The notes beneath the pieces are model-generated. The model worked only from the letters and a program-made list of their open reading frames with translations. It made no database searches and had not been told where the DNA came from. A stretch of DNA of 64,000 nt, taken from NCBI GenBank assembly GCA_036825615.1, contig DAISXY010000014.1:36359-100358 (forward strand), read 5' to 3'. The translations under genes and the position numbers were made by a program. Of this stretch, positions 6,918 to 16,939 are shown piece by piece. Every line of letters begins with the position of its first letter. Position 1 is the first letter of the stretch. Source of the DNA: JAICXG01 sp036825615 (GTDB taxonomy: Bacteria > Verrucomicrobiota > Verrucomicrobiia > Chthoniobacterales > UBA10450).

Positions 6918-8609
6918 ATGAGCGACGAATGGAATCAGCACCCCGGACATTCCGGTTTGCCTAACGACGAAGAGCAGATCAGCCTGCTGGAGGCGTTTGA
7001 CCGCGCCGTCGCCCTGCTCCCGCCGGATAATTTTGCGCGCGATCGGCTGGTCGCGCTCCGGGCCGAGATCGCTTCGCAGGAGGAAATGATCGGCGACGCG
7101 CGCGAGATGATCGAGAAACTCGAGCAGGTGATCAAGAAGGTCACTTCGCCGGCAAACCGGATCGGAACTTTCCTTGGCAGTCCAACCCGCGACACCGCCC
7201 AGATCGTGGTCGGGGGCGCGGATTATTATTGCAACGTCGATCCGCGGATCAGCCTCGCGAAATTGGAAAAAGGGACGCGCGTGCTCGTGAATGAGGCCTA
7301 CGTCATCGTGGGCGATCTTGGCTTCGAAAAAGCGGGGCCGGTAAGCAAGATCGCGGAAGTCCTGAGCGACGATCGGCTGCGCGTTGGGGCGGAGCACGGG
7401 ACGCAGTCAGTCGTCCTGCAACGCTCCGCCCAGCTGGCGCGCACCCAGCTCAAGGCAGGCGACGACGTGCGCGTGGATGCAAATTATCGCGTCGCGCTCG
7501 AGCTCCTTGCGACCCCGCAATCGCGCGATCATTATCTCGATGTCGTCCCAGAGTTGCCGTGGGAAAAAGTGGGCGGGCAGGAGCAAGCGCTCCAGGCGAT
7601 CCGGGATGCGATCGAGCTGCCCCTTTTGCATGCCGAGCTCTTCGAAAAATTCCAGCACGCGACTCCGAAGGGATTTCTCCTCTACGGCCCTCCCGGCTGC
7701 GGCAAAACGCTCATCGGCAAGGCGACCGCTTACAACCTGACGAAACAGCTGCGGAGCAAATCGGGCACCGACATGCACGAATATTTCATGCACATCAAAG
7801 GCCCCGAGATTCTCAACATGTGGGTCGGCGAATCGGAGCGCATGGTGCGGGAAATTTTCGCGACCGCGCGCGAGAAACGGCGCGAAGGTTACATGCCATT
7901 TCTCTTTATTGACGAGGCCGAGAGCATCCTCGGGACGCGGCGCGCCTCGCGTTACTCGAACATTCTCTCGACTCTCGTGCCGATGTTCTGCACCGAGATG
8001 GATGGAATCGATTCACTAAACGAAGTTGTGATCATTCTTGCTTCAAACCGCGCCGACCTGATCGATCCCGCGATCCTGCGCCCGGGCCGGATCGATCGCA
8101 AAATCAAGGTGAACCGGCCCAACAAAGAGGGTGCGCGCGAGATCTATCGCATTTACCTGACCGATGACCTGCCCTATGACCAGGCGATCCTCGAGGGCGC
8201 CGCATCGAAAGCAGTGGCGATCGATGGACTGATTGATCGTTTGCTCGAATCTCAATTCGCGAAGCGGGAAGAAAATCGGTTGCTTGAAGTCACGTTGCGG
8301 AGCGGACGCAAGGAAGCGCTCTATCGCAGCGATGTGATCAGCGGTGCGATCATTGCCTCAGTGGTCGAGCGGGCGAAAGGGATGGCAATCAAGCGTGCAA
8401 TCGCTAGTGGAAAAGAGGAAGGGATTAGCGAGCCCGACCTGCAGGTCGCCTTTAACGCCGAGTATCTCGAGAACGAAATTCTTCCTGCGACCGACATCAC
8501 CGAAGACTGGCTCAAGCTGATCGACTACGACCCGGATAACGTGGTCAAGATTTCGCCGGTGCGGATGATCGACCGCGCGAAAGCCAAGCCGACTTCCGGC
8601 GTCATCTGA
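6918..8609 (+). CDS. Proteasome-type AAA ATPase (Mpa/ARC family)
   Basis: A 563-residue hexameric unfoldase related to mycobacterial Mpa/ARC. In order: an N-terminal coiled coil (about 25-75), an OB-type domain (about 80-200), then the AAA module with Walker A GPPGCGKT (about 257-264), Walker B FLFIDEAES (about 328) and sensor region ILASNRADLIDPAILRPGR. In the family the ring unfolds tagged proteins for a 20S proteasome. The C terminus (AKAKPTSGVI) lacks the GQYL-type docking tail of Mpa. No prcA/prcB, pafA, dop, pup or ubact gene lies nearby. The ATG at 6918 has a GAGGGA ribosome site; an upstream GTG at 6861 would add 19 residues. Confidence 0.9.
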   Translation: MSDEWNQHPGHSGLPNDEEQISLLEAFDRAVALLPPDNFARDRLVALRAEIASQEEMIGDAREMIEKLEQVIKKVTSPANRIGTFLGSPTRDTAQIVVGGADYYCNVDPRISLAKLEKGTRVLVNEAYVIVGDLGFEKAGPVSKIAEVLSDDRLRVGAEHGTQSVVLQRSAQLARTQLKAGDDVRVDANYRVALELLATPQSRDHYLDVVPELPWEKVGGQEQALQAIRDAIELPLLHAELFEKFQHATPKGFLLYGPPGCGKTLIGKATAYNLTKQLRSKSGTDMHEYFMHIKGPEILNMWVGESERMVREIFATAREKRREGYMPFLFIDEAESILGTRRASRYSNILSTLVPMFCTEMDGIDSLNEVVIILASNRADLIDPAILRPGRIDRKIKVNRPNKEGAREIYRIYLTDDLPYDQAILEGAASKAVAIDGLIDRLLESQFAKREENRLLEVTLRSGRKEALYRSDVISGAIIASVVERAKGMAIKRAIASGKEEGISEPDLQVAFNAEYLENEILPATDITEDWLKLIDYDPDNVVKISPVRMIDRAKAKPTSGVI

Positions 8610-8681
8610 CGCTTCTCCAGTCACCTCCGGCGCGTATTTTCCTCTCGCGCACGGCTCGATTTGCGTGGATAGGAAACGGCG

Positions 8682-10370
8682 ATGAAAATTCGGCCGTTTG
8701 CTCTCACGCTCGCTCTTATTCTTAGTTCCATGAACGTGGCCTTCGCGAGAGAAACGCGGCAACCGGATAAGGCCAGGCTGGATGAGTTTATCGCGAAATT
8801 TGCCCCGACCGAGATCAAGGTCGATCTCGCAAAGTTTTCGCCTAACGACCGCAAGGTCCTGGCCCGGCTGGTCGAGGCCTCACAGATCATTGACGGCCTT
8901 TTCCTCCGCCAGGCCTGGGCCGGCAATCCTTCGATGCTGCTCCAGCTTGCCGGTGACCAGAGTCCGGAAGGGCGCTCCCGGCTGCATTATTTCCTAATCA
9001 ACAAAGGTCCGTGGTCGCGAGTCCATCATAACGCGCCTTTTGTGATCGGCGCGCCGCAAAAGCCGCCGGGCGCCGGCTTTTATCCCCTCGACTCGACCAA
9101 GGCAGAAATCGAGAGCTGGATCAAGTCGCTTCCGGCGGAGGAACAGGAAAGGGCGAAAGGGTTTTTCACCGTCATCAAACGCCAGGCCGACAAGTCGCTA
9201 ACTCTCGTTCCCTACAACCTGGAATATGGCGGCGAGCTCAGGGTCGCGGCCGATCTCCTGCACGAGGCCGCGGAGGCGGCAAGTGAGTCGAGCTTAAAGC
9301 AGTTTCTGACCACGCGCGCCGACGCTTTCCTGACTAATGACTATTATGCGAGCGATGTGGCCTGGATGGAGCTACAGGGGGCGATCGAGCCGACGATTGG
9401 GCCTTACGAAGTCTACGAAGATGAATGGTTCAATTACAAGGCGGCCTTTGAATCATTCATAACCGTGCAGGACGCAGAAGAAAGCGCAAAGCTGGAGAAA
9501 TACTCGGGTCAGCTTCAGGACATCGAAAACCATCTCCCGATTGACCCGAAGTATCGCAACCCGAAGCTCGGCGCCCTTGCTCCCATGGTGGTGGTGAACG
9601 AGATCTTTTGCGCGGGTGATGCCAACCACGGCGTCCAGACCGCCGCCTTCAATCTGCCTAACGACGAAAGGGTGACCCGCGAGAAGGGCTCAAAGCGGGT
9701 CATGCTAAAAAATATCCAGGAGGCAAAATTCGAGAAGACGTTGATCCCGATTTCAAAGATTGTCCTTTCGCCTAACGACCAAAAGGATATCAGCTTTGAC
9801 GCGTTCTTTACCCATATCGTGGTGCACGAGCTGATGCACGGACTCGGCCCGCACGATGTGACTGTCAACGGCCGTCAATCCACGGTTCGGCAGGAGTTAA
9901 AGGATACCTATAGCGCCCTGGAGGAGGCGAAGGCGGATATTTCGGGTCTTTTTGCGATTCAATACATGATCGACAAAGGCGTCCTGCCGAAGTCGCTCGA
10001 GCGGCCACTTTATACGACTTATCTCGCTTCGAGCTTTCGCACGATTCGGTTTGGGACGAGCGAAGCGCATGGCAGAGGAATGGTTGTTCAGTTTAACTGG
10101 ATTCTCGATCACGGCGGCTTTGTCGCGCACCCGGACGGCACCTTTTCGGTCGACATGGATAAGATCAAGAAGGCGGTGGAAGGCTTGACGCACGAGATCA
10201 TGACCGTGCAGGCGGAAGGCAACTATGAAAAGGCGAAGGCGCTCCTGCCGAGTCTCAGCAACTCAATCCGACCCGAGGTCGAAACTGCCCTAAACAAGAT
10301 GGGCAACCTGCCGGTCGATATCGAACCGAAGTTCACGACCGCCGAACAACTCGTCCGCGACTATCCGTAG
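8682..10370 (+). CDS. Exported zinc metallopeptidase, dipeptidyl-peptidase III (M49)-like
   Basis: A 562-residue protein with a signal peptide (MKIRPFALTLALILSSMNVAFA). A zinc site HELMH lies near residue 382, followed by GLGPHDVTVNGR and, about 30 residues on, EEAKADISGLFA, which would supply the third ligand. The phrasing (IGPYEVYEDEWFNYKAAFE upstream, HELMHGLGPH) matches the bacterial and plant NUDIX-associated branch of M49 rather than classical DPP III, where the motif is HEXXGH. The likely role is cleavage of peptides in the periplasm. Three copies of the dispersed 9-mer lie within it (8840, 9656, 9770), each reading PND. Confidence 0.7.
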   Translation: MKIRPFALTLALILSSMNVAFARETRQPDKARLDEFIAKFAPTEIKVDLAKFSPNDRKVLARLVEASQIIDGLFLRQAWAGNPSMLLQLAGDQSPEGRSRLHYFLINKGPWSRVHHNAPFVIGAPQKPPGAGFYPLDSTKAEIESWIKSLPAEEQERAKGFFTVIKRQADKSLTLVPYNLEYGGELRVAADLLHEAAEAASESSLKQFLTTRADAFLTNDYYASDVAWMELQGAIEPTIGPYEVYEDEWFNYKAAFESFITVQDAEESAKLEKYSGQLQDIENHLPIDPKYRNPKLGALAPMVVVNEIFCAGDANHGVQTAAFNLPNDERVTREKGSKRVMLKNIQEAKFEKTLIPISKIVLSPNDQKDISFDAFFTHIVVHELMHGLGPHDVTVNGRQSTVRQELKDTYSALEEAKADISGLFAIQYMIDKGVLPKSLERPLYTTYLASSFRTIRFGTSEAHGRGMVVQFNWILDHGGFVAHPDGTFSVDMDKIKKAVEGLTHEIMTVQAEGNYEKAKALLPSLSNSIRPEVETALNKMGNLPVDIEPKFTTAEQLVRDYP

Positions 10371-10493
10371 CGCTCGGCTACGGCCTCGTCGCCATGACAC
10401 TGCGCCCCGCTGGATTGTGATTGTTTAAAGGCTGATCCAAACGAGATATAGCTGAAGCATTTCGACTTTTCGTGGCCATCGCCGTCCACTAGG

Positions 10494-12293
10494 ATGCCCG
10501 CCGTGAAGAAAACATCTCTCGCGTGCAGCATCGCCATGCTCGCTTGCTTCGGTCACCTTTTCGCCCAGACGGCCCCCGGACCCAACAACAAGCCGGAGGT
10601 TTCCAATAAAGCCTTGATCACCGAGCAAACGCCTCCGGGCCTGAGTCCAAAACTGGGCGGGCCAGGTCTTCTCCAGTTACTCGCGAAACAGTTCTATGAC
10701 TGGCGCAACCAGCAGTATCCGGTGCGCAGCAGTGACGCCGGCCTCCACACCTGGGATGACCGCTTAACGGATTATTCGGCGGAAAAAATCGCGGAGCGCG
10801 CCCGGCACGTGCGCGAGTTGCTGGACCGGGTAAACGGGATGCAGACGGCGAGCTGGCCGAAGGACGATCGGATCGACTGGATCCTGTTTCGCTCCGAGTT
10901 GGAGAGTTACGCCTTTGACGATCGCGTCTGGCATTCCACCTCGCGCGATCCGCAGACCTATGTCGGTGAATGCAGCAATGCCATCTTCTCACTCCTGAAA
11001 AAGGAATACGATACGCCGCAGAACCGCGCCCGGGCGGCGACCGCGCGCCTGAAGGCGATGCCGGCGATGCTGCGCGAGGGTGAACGCAACCTGACTGAGC
11101 CAGTGAAGCTCTTTGCCCAGCTCGCGATCGCCTCCGCCCGCGCAATCGATCCGCTTTTCAACCAAAGCCTGATGACGCTCGCTAAGGATCTTCCACCTAA
11201 CGAGTATAAGAGCCTGACGGAAGCGCGCGATATGGCGCTCAAAGCAATCCATGACTTTGCCGATCAGCTCGAGCAACAGCTGCCGCAGATGGTGGCCTTT
11301 GCTCCGATGGGCGAACAGAACTATAACTGGTATCTCCATCACGTCCTGCTTCTCCCGCTCACCGCCGATGAGGTCGAAATGATCGGCCGGGTGGAGTTAG
11401 CCCGGTATCGCGCGTATGAAGCCTGGCTGCCTGATCCTGCGCTTGCCGACCCGGACCCGAAGCGGAGCAAGAACATTCCGCCCGATCAGGCCGCGTTCCT
11501 CAAAGCCTACGAGAGCCGCGAGGCGGAGATGATCCGGTTTCTGAAGGAGCATCAGCTTGTAACTCTCCCCTCCGGCCTGGGTAAGTTTGAGATTCGACAG
11601 TTACCGGAAGCGTTCAAGCCGACCAGTCCGGGTGGCTTTATGAATCCGCCTGGAGTTTACGATAAGGACCCGACTGGGTTTTACTTCATTCCGACTTACA
11701 ATCCCGAGTCGAAGAACTTCTACATCAGGGCCGCAATCGAAGATCCACGGCCGATTCTCGGGCATGAAGGTATCCCCGGCCATTTCCTCCAACTTTCGAT
11801 CGCGAACGATCTCACGGATGAAATCCGACGGCAGCATGGGGACAGTGTTTTTATCGAGGGCTGGGCGCTCTATGGTGAGGAGATGCTCCTGCGCAATGGT
11901 CTTTACCCGGTTAATTCCGCCTCGGCCGGGCAAGTGTTGCGACTGGCCCGCTATCGCTCGGCGCGGATCGGCGTGGATGTGAACCTGCACACTGGGAAAT
12001 GGAGTTTCGAGCAGGCAGTTCAATATTTCATGGACGCCGGCGGCTTGGATCGCGAAGCGGCGGAAGGGGAGGCGGCGGGGGCTGCTTCCAACCCGACGCA
12101 GAAGATCAGTTACATCATTGGGAAATGGCAGATCATGCAATTGTTAGGCCGCTATCGCGACAAGATGGGAGATAAGTTCCGGCTCGGTGAATTTCACGAC
12201 CAGCTTATCAGCCACGGGAGTCTGCCCGTTTCGGTCATTGAGTGGATCATGCTCGATGATTCCTCGGCGGTGGAGAAGGCGCTCGTGCTCTAG
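10494..12293 (+). CDS. DUF885 family exported metallopeptidase-like protein
   Basis: A 599-residue protein with a signal peptide (cleavage near HLFAQ). The DUF885 signature HEGIPGH is at about residues 424-430, followed by EGWALYGEE near 455. Together these form the likely zinc site (HExxxH plus a downstream Glu), as in related carboxypeptidases. Members are usually exported and thought to trim peptides. The start ATG at 10494 is followed closely by a GTG (10503) that would also keep the signal peptide. It is the second exported peptidase in a row, after the M49-like gene, which suggests a peptide-scavenging lifestyle. Confidence 0.85.
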   Translation: MPAVKKTSLACSIAMLACFGHLFAQTAPGPNNKPEVSNKALITEQTPPGLSPKLGGPGLLQLLAKQFYDWRNQQYPVRSSDAGLHTWDDRLTDYSAEKIAERARHVRELLDRVNGMQTASWPKDDRIDWILFRSELESYAFDDRVWHSTSRDPQTYVGECSNAIFSLLKKEYDTPQNRARAATARLKAMPAMLREGERNLTEPVKLFAQLAIASARAIDPLFNQSLMTLAKDLPPNEYKSLTEARDMALKAIHDFADQLEQQLPQMVAFAPMGEQNYNWYLHHVLLLPLTADEVEMIGRVELARYRAYEAWLPDPALADPDPKRSKNIPPDQAAFLKAYESREAEMIRFLKEHQLVTLPSGLGKFEIRQLPEAFKPTSPGGFMNPPGVYDKDPTGFYFIPTYNPESKNFYIRAAIEDPRPILGHEGIPGHFLQLSIANDLTDEIRRQHGDSVFIEGWALYGEEMLLRNGLYPVNSASAGQVLRLARYRSARIGVDVNLHTGKWSFEQAVQYFMDAGGLDREAAEGEAAGAASNPTQKISYIIGKWQIMQLLGRYRDKMGDKFRLGEFHDQLISHGSLPVSVIEWIMLDDSSAVEKALVL

Positions 12294-12340
12294 CCTCCCT
12301 GCGCCAACTCGGCTTCGAGCAAAGAGCGCGCTGTTTTCTG

Positions 12341-12359
12341 GACGAATTGACGATTCGTC
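12341..12359. repeat. Short inverted repeat upstream of a small membrane-protein gene
   Basis: Arms GACGAAT (12341-12347) and ATTCGTC (12353-12359) flank a 5-base spacer. It lies about 95 bases before the start of the next gene and could be an operator or a weak terminator for the preceding gene. No T tract follows. Confidence 0.3.
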
Positions 12360-12452
12360 CTAAATTGCCGGTATGCGGTCGTGCGAGATCCTGCAATTGG
12401 TTCGCGCGTCACTCGGCGCCTCACTGGCATCGCGTCTGCTTGAGGAGAAACG

Positions 12453-12755
12453 ATGAAGCCCGCTCCCAATCTTTCCCCGGCCCGTCGTTCGCCGTACGAA
12501 GATCGGCGCGAGGGAGAAGACAAACTTTTCCGGGCCCCGGAATTCCAATTCCAGCCGCGGCGTTTTGGCGATTTTTTCGGAGGTTACGGCCGGCCACGGC
12601 GGCGTCCTGGATTCAGCGCGCTCGCCTGGGAAGTATTGCGTGCCGATGCAAGCCGGACGTTTCCACTCGAGACGGCGGTGCTCGGTTTGATCACGCTGGT
12701 GGCGGCATGGCCGGTCGCGGCCATGATCCATGAGGTGATCCGACTTCTGAAGTAA
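12453..12755 (+). CDS. Small single-pass membrane protein, unknown
   Basis: A 100-residue protein, not recognised. The first 60 residues are basic, proline-rich and disordered-looking (FGGYGRPRRRPGF). One membrane helix follows (TAVLGLITLVAAWPVAAMI) and then a short charged tail. The start is supported by a good GAGGAGA ribosome site. It ends 7 bases before the convergent Kelch gene. Confidence 0.6.
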   Translation: MKPAPNLSPARRSPYEDRREGEDKLFRAPEFQFQPRRFGDFFGGYGRPRRRPGFSALAWEVLRADASRTFPLETAVLGLITLVAAWPVAAMIHEVIRLLK

Positions 12756-12762
12756 GCGCGGT

Positions 12763-14883
12763 TTACGGCTGAACCAATTCGGCCGTTCCGCTGATCGCCG
12801 GACTATCGACCCCGCCAGCGATCATGATGCGCCCATCATTGAGCAGCGTGGCGGTGTGGTTTTGACGCGCCGCGGTCATCGTTCCAAAGAGGCTCATCGT
12901 CTTCCCGACAGGATCGTAGATTTCGACAGAATCGAGCGCGTTTTGTAGCCCGCCAAAAACGGAGTTACCGGTCGAAGCCCCGCCAATCACAAGCACCTCG
13001 CCCGCGAGCGAGCCCCAGCTACTGGGGAGCAGGATGGCAATGTGCCGCTGCCGCGGTTGCAAAACGCCGGGAGGTTGGGAGAAGGAGTGAGTCGGCGCGT
13101 TATAAAGGTCCCCGGTGTCATTAAAGGATATGCCGCCGGTGATCAGAACCGTGCCGTCGTTCAGGAGGGTTGCGTCGTGTTCGGTCCGGCCAACATGCAT
13201 CTCCTGGGCGAGAGTCCAGGTGCCGCGTTTCGGGTTAAAGATTTCAGCGGTGGGCGTCCCGGGGTTCACCGGGTCGCCGTTGTTGAGTGAAGCGCCGCCT
13301 TCGACCAAAACGGTCCCGTTGGTCAGGAGCGTGGAACGATGGCGTTTGCGCTGGACGTTGAGGTCGCCCGTGCTGGCGAAGGTGCCGGTCGCCGGGTTGT
13401 AAATCTCGCACTCTTTCAATGGTGTCGCACCATGCCGGCCGCCTGAGACGAGGACGAATCCATTGTTCAACAGGCTGGCAGCCGCGAGGGAGCGAACACT
13501 CAGCATCGAGCCGGTCAAGGAAAACTGCTGGGATGCCGGGTCGTAGAGCTCGGCCGAACTGGTGTCGCGGCTGGCTGTTTTGCCGCCGGCGACCAGGACT
13601 TTTCCGGTCTGAAGCAAGGTCGCGGTATGGCTCTTTCTGGCCTGTGAGAGAGAACCGACGAGGGTAAATGAGTTATTCGTCGGGTTGAATACTTCAGCTG
13701 ACTTGAGGTAGATCGAGTCGGTGCTGCCACCCGCGAGAAGCACGGTGCCATTGGGAAGGAGCGTGTCGGTATGTTGGTTGCGCGCAACCTGCATGTTACC
13801 GAGCGAGGTGAAGATGTGGGTCACCGGATCCAGGATTTCCGCAGTTTGGAGGGTCTTGTTCCCGGTGATTCCGCCGGCTACGAGCACAGCCCCATTGTTG
13901 AGCAAGGTCGCGGTGGGCCCGGAGCGATTCTCGTCCATCACGTCAAGGACCGACCAGCGTCCGGTGCCAGGATCCCAGATCTCGTTTGTCTCGAGAAAAC
14001 CGCTTTCCAATGTGGTCCCGCCGATTACCGCGACCTTCCCGGTTGTTGGGATCAGGAGAGCGCGATGATTGGAACGGTGATAGAGCATTTTGCCCGCACC
14101 AGTGAACACCTGCGTCGTCGGGTCAAAGATGTCGACCTCATCATGCGGACTCGTGCCGGAGAATCCGCCGGTCACAAGCACACGGCCGTCGAGCAGGAGC
14201 GTGGTCTGGTGATTGGCGCGCGGCACCTTCATCGTCGCTGCCAGTTGGGTGAAAAGCTGGGTCGTCGGGTTGTAAATCCACGCGTCGTCGGAGGCGATCG
14301 GGCCGACGTAACCGCCGGTGATGAGGATCGAGCCGTCGCTCAAGCTCACGGCCGAATGGCTGCTCCGGTTGGTGGGCGAATTGGTCGTCACGGTAAAGGT
14401 CTGCGCGGTCGGATCGTAAACATCGGCCTGCTTGCCGCCGACGATCAGCACTTTCCCACCAGGCAAAATGTTGGCGGTATGTTTGCTCCGGGCGATGCTC
14501 ATCTGCTTGGTGGTGAGAGCAAAAGTGCCGCTGGCCGGATCGTAAAGCTCGGCCGACTGGATCAACTTCGTGCCCGGCCCGTTGTCACCGCCGGCGATGA
14601 GGACGCGGCCATCATTCAACAACGTGGCGGTGTGATTCGCTCGCGCCACCACCATGTTGCCCGTAGGCGTGAACGTTCCATTCGCCGGATTGTAGAGGAG
14701 CGCCGAGTTGAGCGTCGCGGTTTCATTCAGGCCCCCAGCGATCAAGACGAGGCCAGAGTTGAGCACTGTGGCGGTCTGTCCGGCGCGCTCGGGAGTGAGT
14801 GGAATCGTATCCGCCCGCAGGCTGGCCGGGCTCGCGACCCAGGGGAGAGTTAAAAGACACAAGACGAAAAGGAGTTTTTTCAT
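12763..14883 (-). CDS. Exported Kelch-repeat beta-propeller protein
   Basis: A protein of about 706 residues with a signal peptide (MKKLLFVLCLLTLPWVASPA). I count 14 repeats of the form (H)TATLLNDGRVLIAGG, each followed by a Y-[ND]-P-x-[TS]-x-x-F segment, so the chain should form two stacked seven-bladed propellers. Such proteins often bind glycans or sit on the cell surface; the ligand is unknown. I preferred the Met at 14883 to the one at 14898 because it begins the signal peptide. It is divergent from sat/cysC. The gene carries no copy of the dispersed 9-mer. Confidence 0.85.
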   Translation of the reverse strand: MKKLLFVLCLLTLPWVASPASLRADTIPLTPERAGQTATVLNSGLVLIAGGLNETATLNSALLYNPANGTFTPTGNMVVARANHTATLLNDGRVLIAGGDNGPGTKLIQSAELYDPASGTFALTTKQMSIARSKHTANILPGGKVLIVGGKQADVYDPTAQTFTVTTNSPTNRSSHSAVSLSDGSILITGGYVGPIASDDAWIYNPTTQLFTQLAATMKVPRANHQTTLLLDGRVLVTGGFSGTSPHDEVDIFDPTTQVFTGAGKMLYHRSNHRALLIPTTGKVAVIGGTTLESGFLETNEIWDPGTGRWSVLDVMDENRSGPTATLLNNGAVLVAGGITGNKTLQTAEILDPVTHIFTSLGNMQVARNQHTDTLLPNGTVLLAGGSTDSIYLKSAEVFNPTNNSFTLVGSLSQARKSHTATLLQTGKVLVAGGKTASRDTSSAELYDPASQQFSLTGSMLSVRSLAAASLLNNGFVLVSGGRHGATPLKECEIYNPATGTFASTGDLNVQRKRHRSTLLTNGTVLVEGGASLNNGDPVNPGTPTAEIFNPKRGTWTLAQEMHVGRTEHDATLLNDGTVLITGGISFNDTGDLYNAPTHSFSQPPGVLQPRQRHIAILLPSSWGSLAGEVLVIGGASTGNSVFGGLQNALDSVEIYDPVGKTMSLFGTMTAARQNHTATLLNDGRIMIAGGVDSPAISGTAELVQP

Positions 14884-15134
14884 ATAGCTTCGCAACACTT
14901 GGAAAGCGGGCCTTCCATTCCCGCTTCAGGGATCCGTTGAAGAGCGGATTCTACCCAAATCCGACCAAACCATCCAGTGAAAATATCCGCTTTTTTCGGA
15001 ACCTTGTGGACACAGCGCCGTTTTCTCCTACCGTTTCACCCCCAGCGCCGCCACTGGACGGCCGGTGCGGGCTCGCCTCGCGCGGGAATTGCTTCCCCTT
15101 CAAAGAACAAACACCAACTCATCATCATTACATC

Positions 15135-16886
15135 TTGAACACACAACCAACTCACAGCCATCTCATCGCCCCGCACGGCGGCGAACTCGTTAACCTGCTC
15201 CTCAAACCGGAATACGCCGCCGAAACCAAAGCCGAATCGCGCGATTTCCCCTCCTGGGACCTGACACCGCGCCAGATTTGCGACCTCGAATTGCTTCTCA
15301 CCGGCGGGTTCTCACCCCTGCGCGGTTTCATGAATCGGCACGACTACGAAAACGTCTGCGAAAAAATGCGGCTCGCCAACGGCACTCTCTGGCCCATGCC
15401 GATCACCCTCGATGTCTCGGAGGCGTTCGCGAAAACTCTGACTCCGGGCAGCACCAGGATCGCGTTGCGCGATGCCGAGGGCGTTATGATCGCAATCCTG
15501 CACGTCGAAGATGTTTGGCAGCCGGACCGCGCCGCCGAGGCGAAATCGGTTTTCGGCACCAACAGTCAGGTGCATCCAGGAGTGAGTTATCTCATGAATA
15601 GGAGCCACCCATGGTACGTCGGCGGGCTTCTCGAAGGACTTCAGCTTCCGAGTCATTATGACTTTAAGAGTCTGCGCCTGACTCCGGCCGAGCTGCGGGC
15701 CGATTTCGCCAACCGCGGCTGGCGCCGGGTGGTTGCTTTCCAGACCCGCAACCCGATGCACCGCGCCCATGTCGAGCTGACTTTCCGCGCCGCGCGCCAG
15801 GTCGAAGCGAGCCTGCTCATTCACCCCGTCGTCGGTATGACCAAGCCAGGCGATGTCGATTATTTCACCCGGGTGCGCTGCTACCAGTTACTCGTGGGCA
15901 AATACCCGGCCGGCACCGCCCGGCTCGCGCTTGTTCCGTTTGCAATGCGCATGGGTGGACCGCGCGAAGCAATCTGGCACTCGCTCATTCGCAAGAATCA
16001 CGGTTGCACTCATTTCATCATCGGCCGCGATCATGCCGGGCCGGGCAAAGATAGTGATGGGAAGCCGTTCTACGGACCGTACGACGCGCAGGAACTCTTC
16101 CGCAAACATGAGCAGGAGATAGGAGTCAAAATGGTGCCGTTCCAGATGATGGTCTATCTCGAAGACCGGGATAAGTATTTCCCGGCGAACGAAGTCCCCG
16201 AGGGTGCGCGGGTGCTGACTCTTTCCGGGACCGAACTGCGCAGTCGCCTCAACGAAGGTCGCGAGATACCAAGCTGGTTCACTTATCCTGAAGTCGCGAC
16301 TGAGTTGCGGCGTAGTTTTCCGCCCCGGCACAAGCAGGGTCTGACGATTTTCTTCAGCGGCCTTTCTGGTGCGGGTAAGTCAACGATTGCCAACGTTCTC
16401 ATGACCAAGTTCCTTGAGATTGGTGGCCGGCCAGTAACTCTGCTCGATGGTGACCTGGTGCGGAAGCATCTCTCCTCCGAGCTGGGCTTTTCAAAAGAGC
16501 ACCGCGACATCAATATCCGCCGCATCGGTTATGTTGCTTCCGAGATTACGAAGAACGGCGGGATCGCCATTTGCGCGCCCATCGCGCCTTACGATGCCAC
16601 GCGCAAAGAGATCCGAGGCATGATCGAGCCAGTGGGCGGTTTCATCCTCGTGCATCTCTCCACCTCGGTGGAGGTGTGCGAGCAGCGCGACCGCAAAGGT
16701 CTCTATGCCAAGGCCCGCGCCGGTATCCTGAAGGAATTCACCGGGATCAGCGATCCTTATGAGGAGCCGACCGATGCCGAAGTGCGGATTAACACTGCCG
16801 AGCTGACTCCGGAAGAGGCAGCCCAGGAAATTGTCCTGCACCTCGAGCGCGAAGGCTTCATTGGGATGAATCGCGGCACGGTTTAG
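15135..16886 (+). CDS. Bifunctional sulfate adenylyltransferase / adenylylsulfate kinase
   Basis: A 583-residue fusion that activates sulfate to APS and then to PAPS. The ATP-sulfurylase part (1-390) has the NPMHRAH motif near 206 and GRDHAGPG near 297. The APS-kinase part (about 400-583) has P-loop GLSGAGKS near 409-416 and the family blocks DGDLVRKHL and IAPYDATR. Both active sites look intact, unlike the fungal fusion, where the kinase part is dead. The start is a TTG at 15135. The frame is open further upstream to 14799, but that part runs into the promoter and 5' end of the Kelch gene and looks non-coding. No cysD/N or cysH gene is nearby. Confidence 0.92.
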   Translation: MNTQPTHSHLIAPHGGELVNLLLKPEYAAETKAESRDFPSWDLTPRQICDLELLLTGGFSPLRGFMNRHDYENVCEKMRLANGTLWPMPITLDVSEAFAKTLTPGSTRIALRDAEGVMIAILHVEDVWQPDRAAEAKSVFGTNSQVHPGVSYLMNRSHPWYVGGLLEGLQLPSHYDFKSLRLTPAELRADFANRGWRRVVAFQTRNPMHRAHVELTFRAARQVEASLLIHPVVGMTKPGDVDYFTRVRCYQLLVGKYPAGTARLALVPFAMRMGGPREAIWHSLIRKNHGCTHFIIGRDHAGPGKDSDGKPFYGPYDAQELFRKHEQEIGVKMVPFQMMVYLEDRDKYFPANEVPEGARVLTLSGTELRSRLNEGREIPSWFTYPEVATELRRSFPPRHKQGLTIFFSGLSGAGKSTIANVLMTKFLEIGGRPVTLLDGDLVRKHLSSELGFSKEHRDINIRRIGYVASEITKNGGIAICAPIAPYDATRKEIRGMIEPVGGFILVHLSTSVEVCEQRDRKGLYAKARAGILKEFTGISDPYEEPTDAEVRINTAELTPEEAAQEIVLHLEREGFIGMNRGTV

Positions 16887-16939
16887 GCCGGTCGCGGCAG
16901 GCTCGCCAAGCAGGTTTCGGCGGCGTAGAGTCCGATCCT

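Noticed and set aside
13771..14853. A 360-codon plus-strand frame
   Set aside because: It is antisense to the Kelch repeats and repeats with their period; composition is that of a shadow frame.
14799..15134. N-terminal extension of the Sat/CysC protein
   Set aside because: The frame is open, but it covers the divergent Kelch promoter, codes low-quality sequence, and known enzymes begin where the TTG at 15135 places them.
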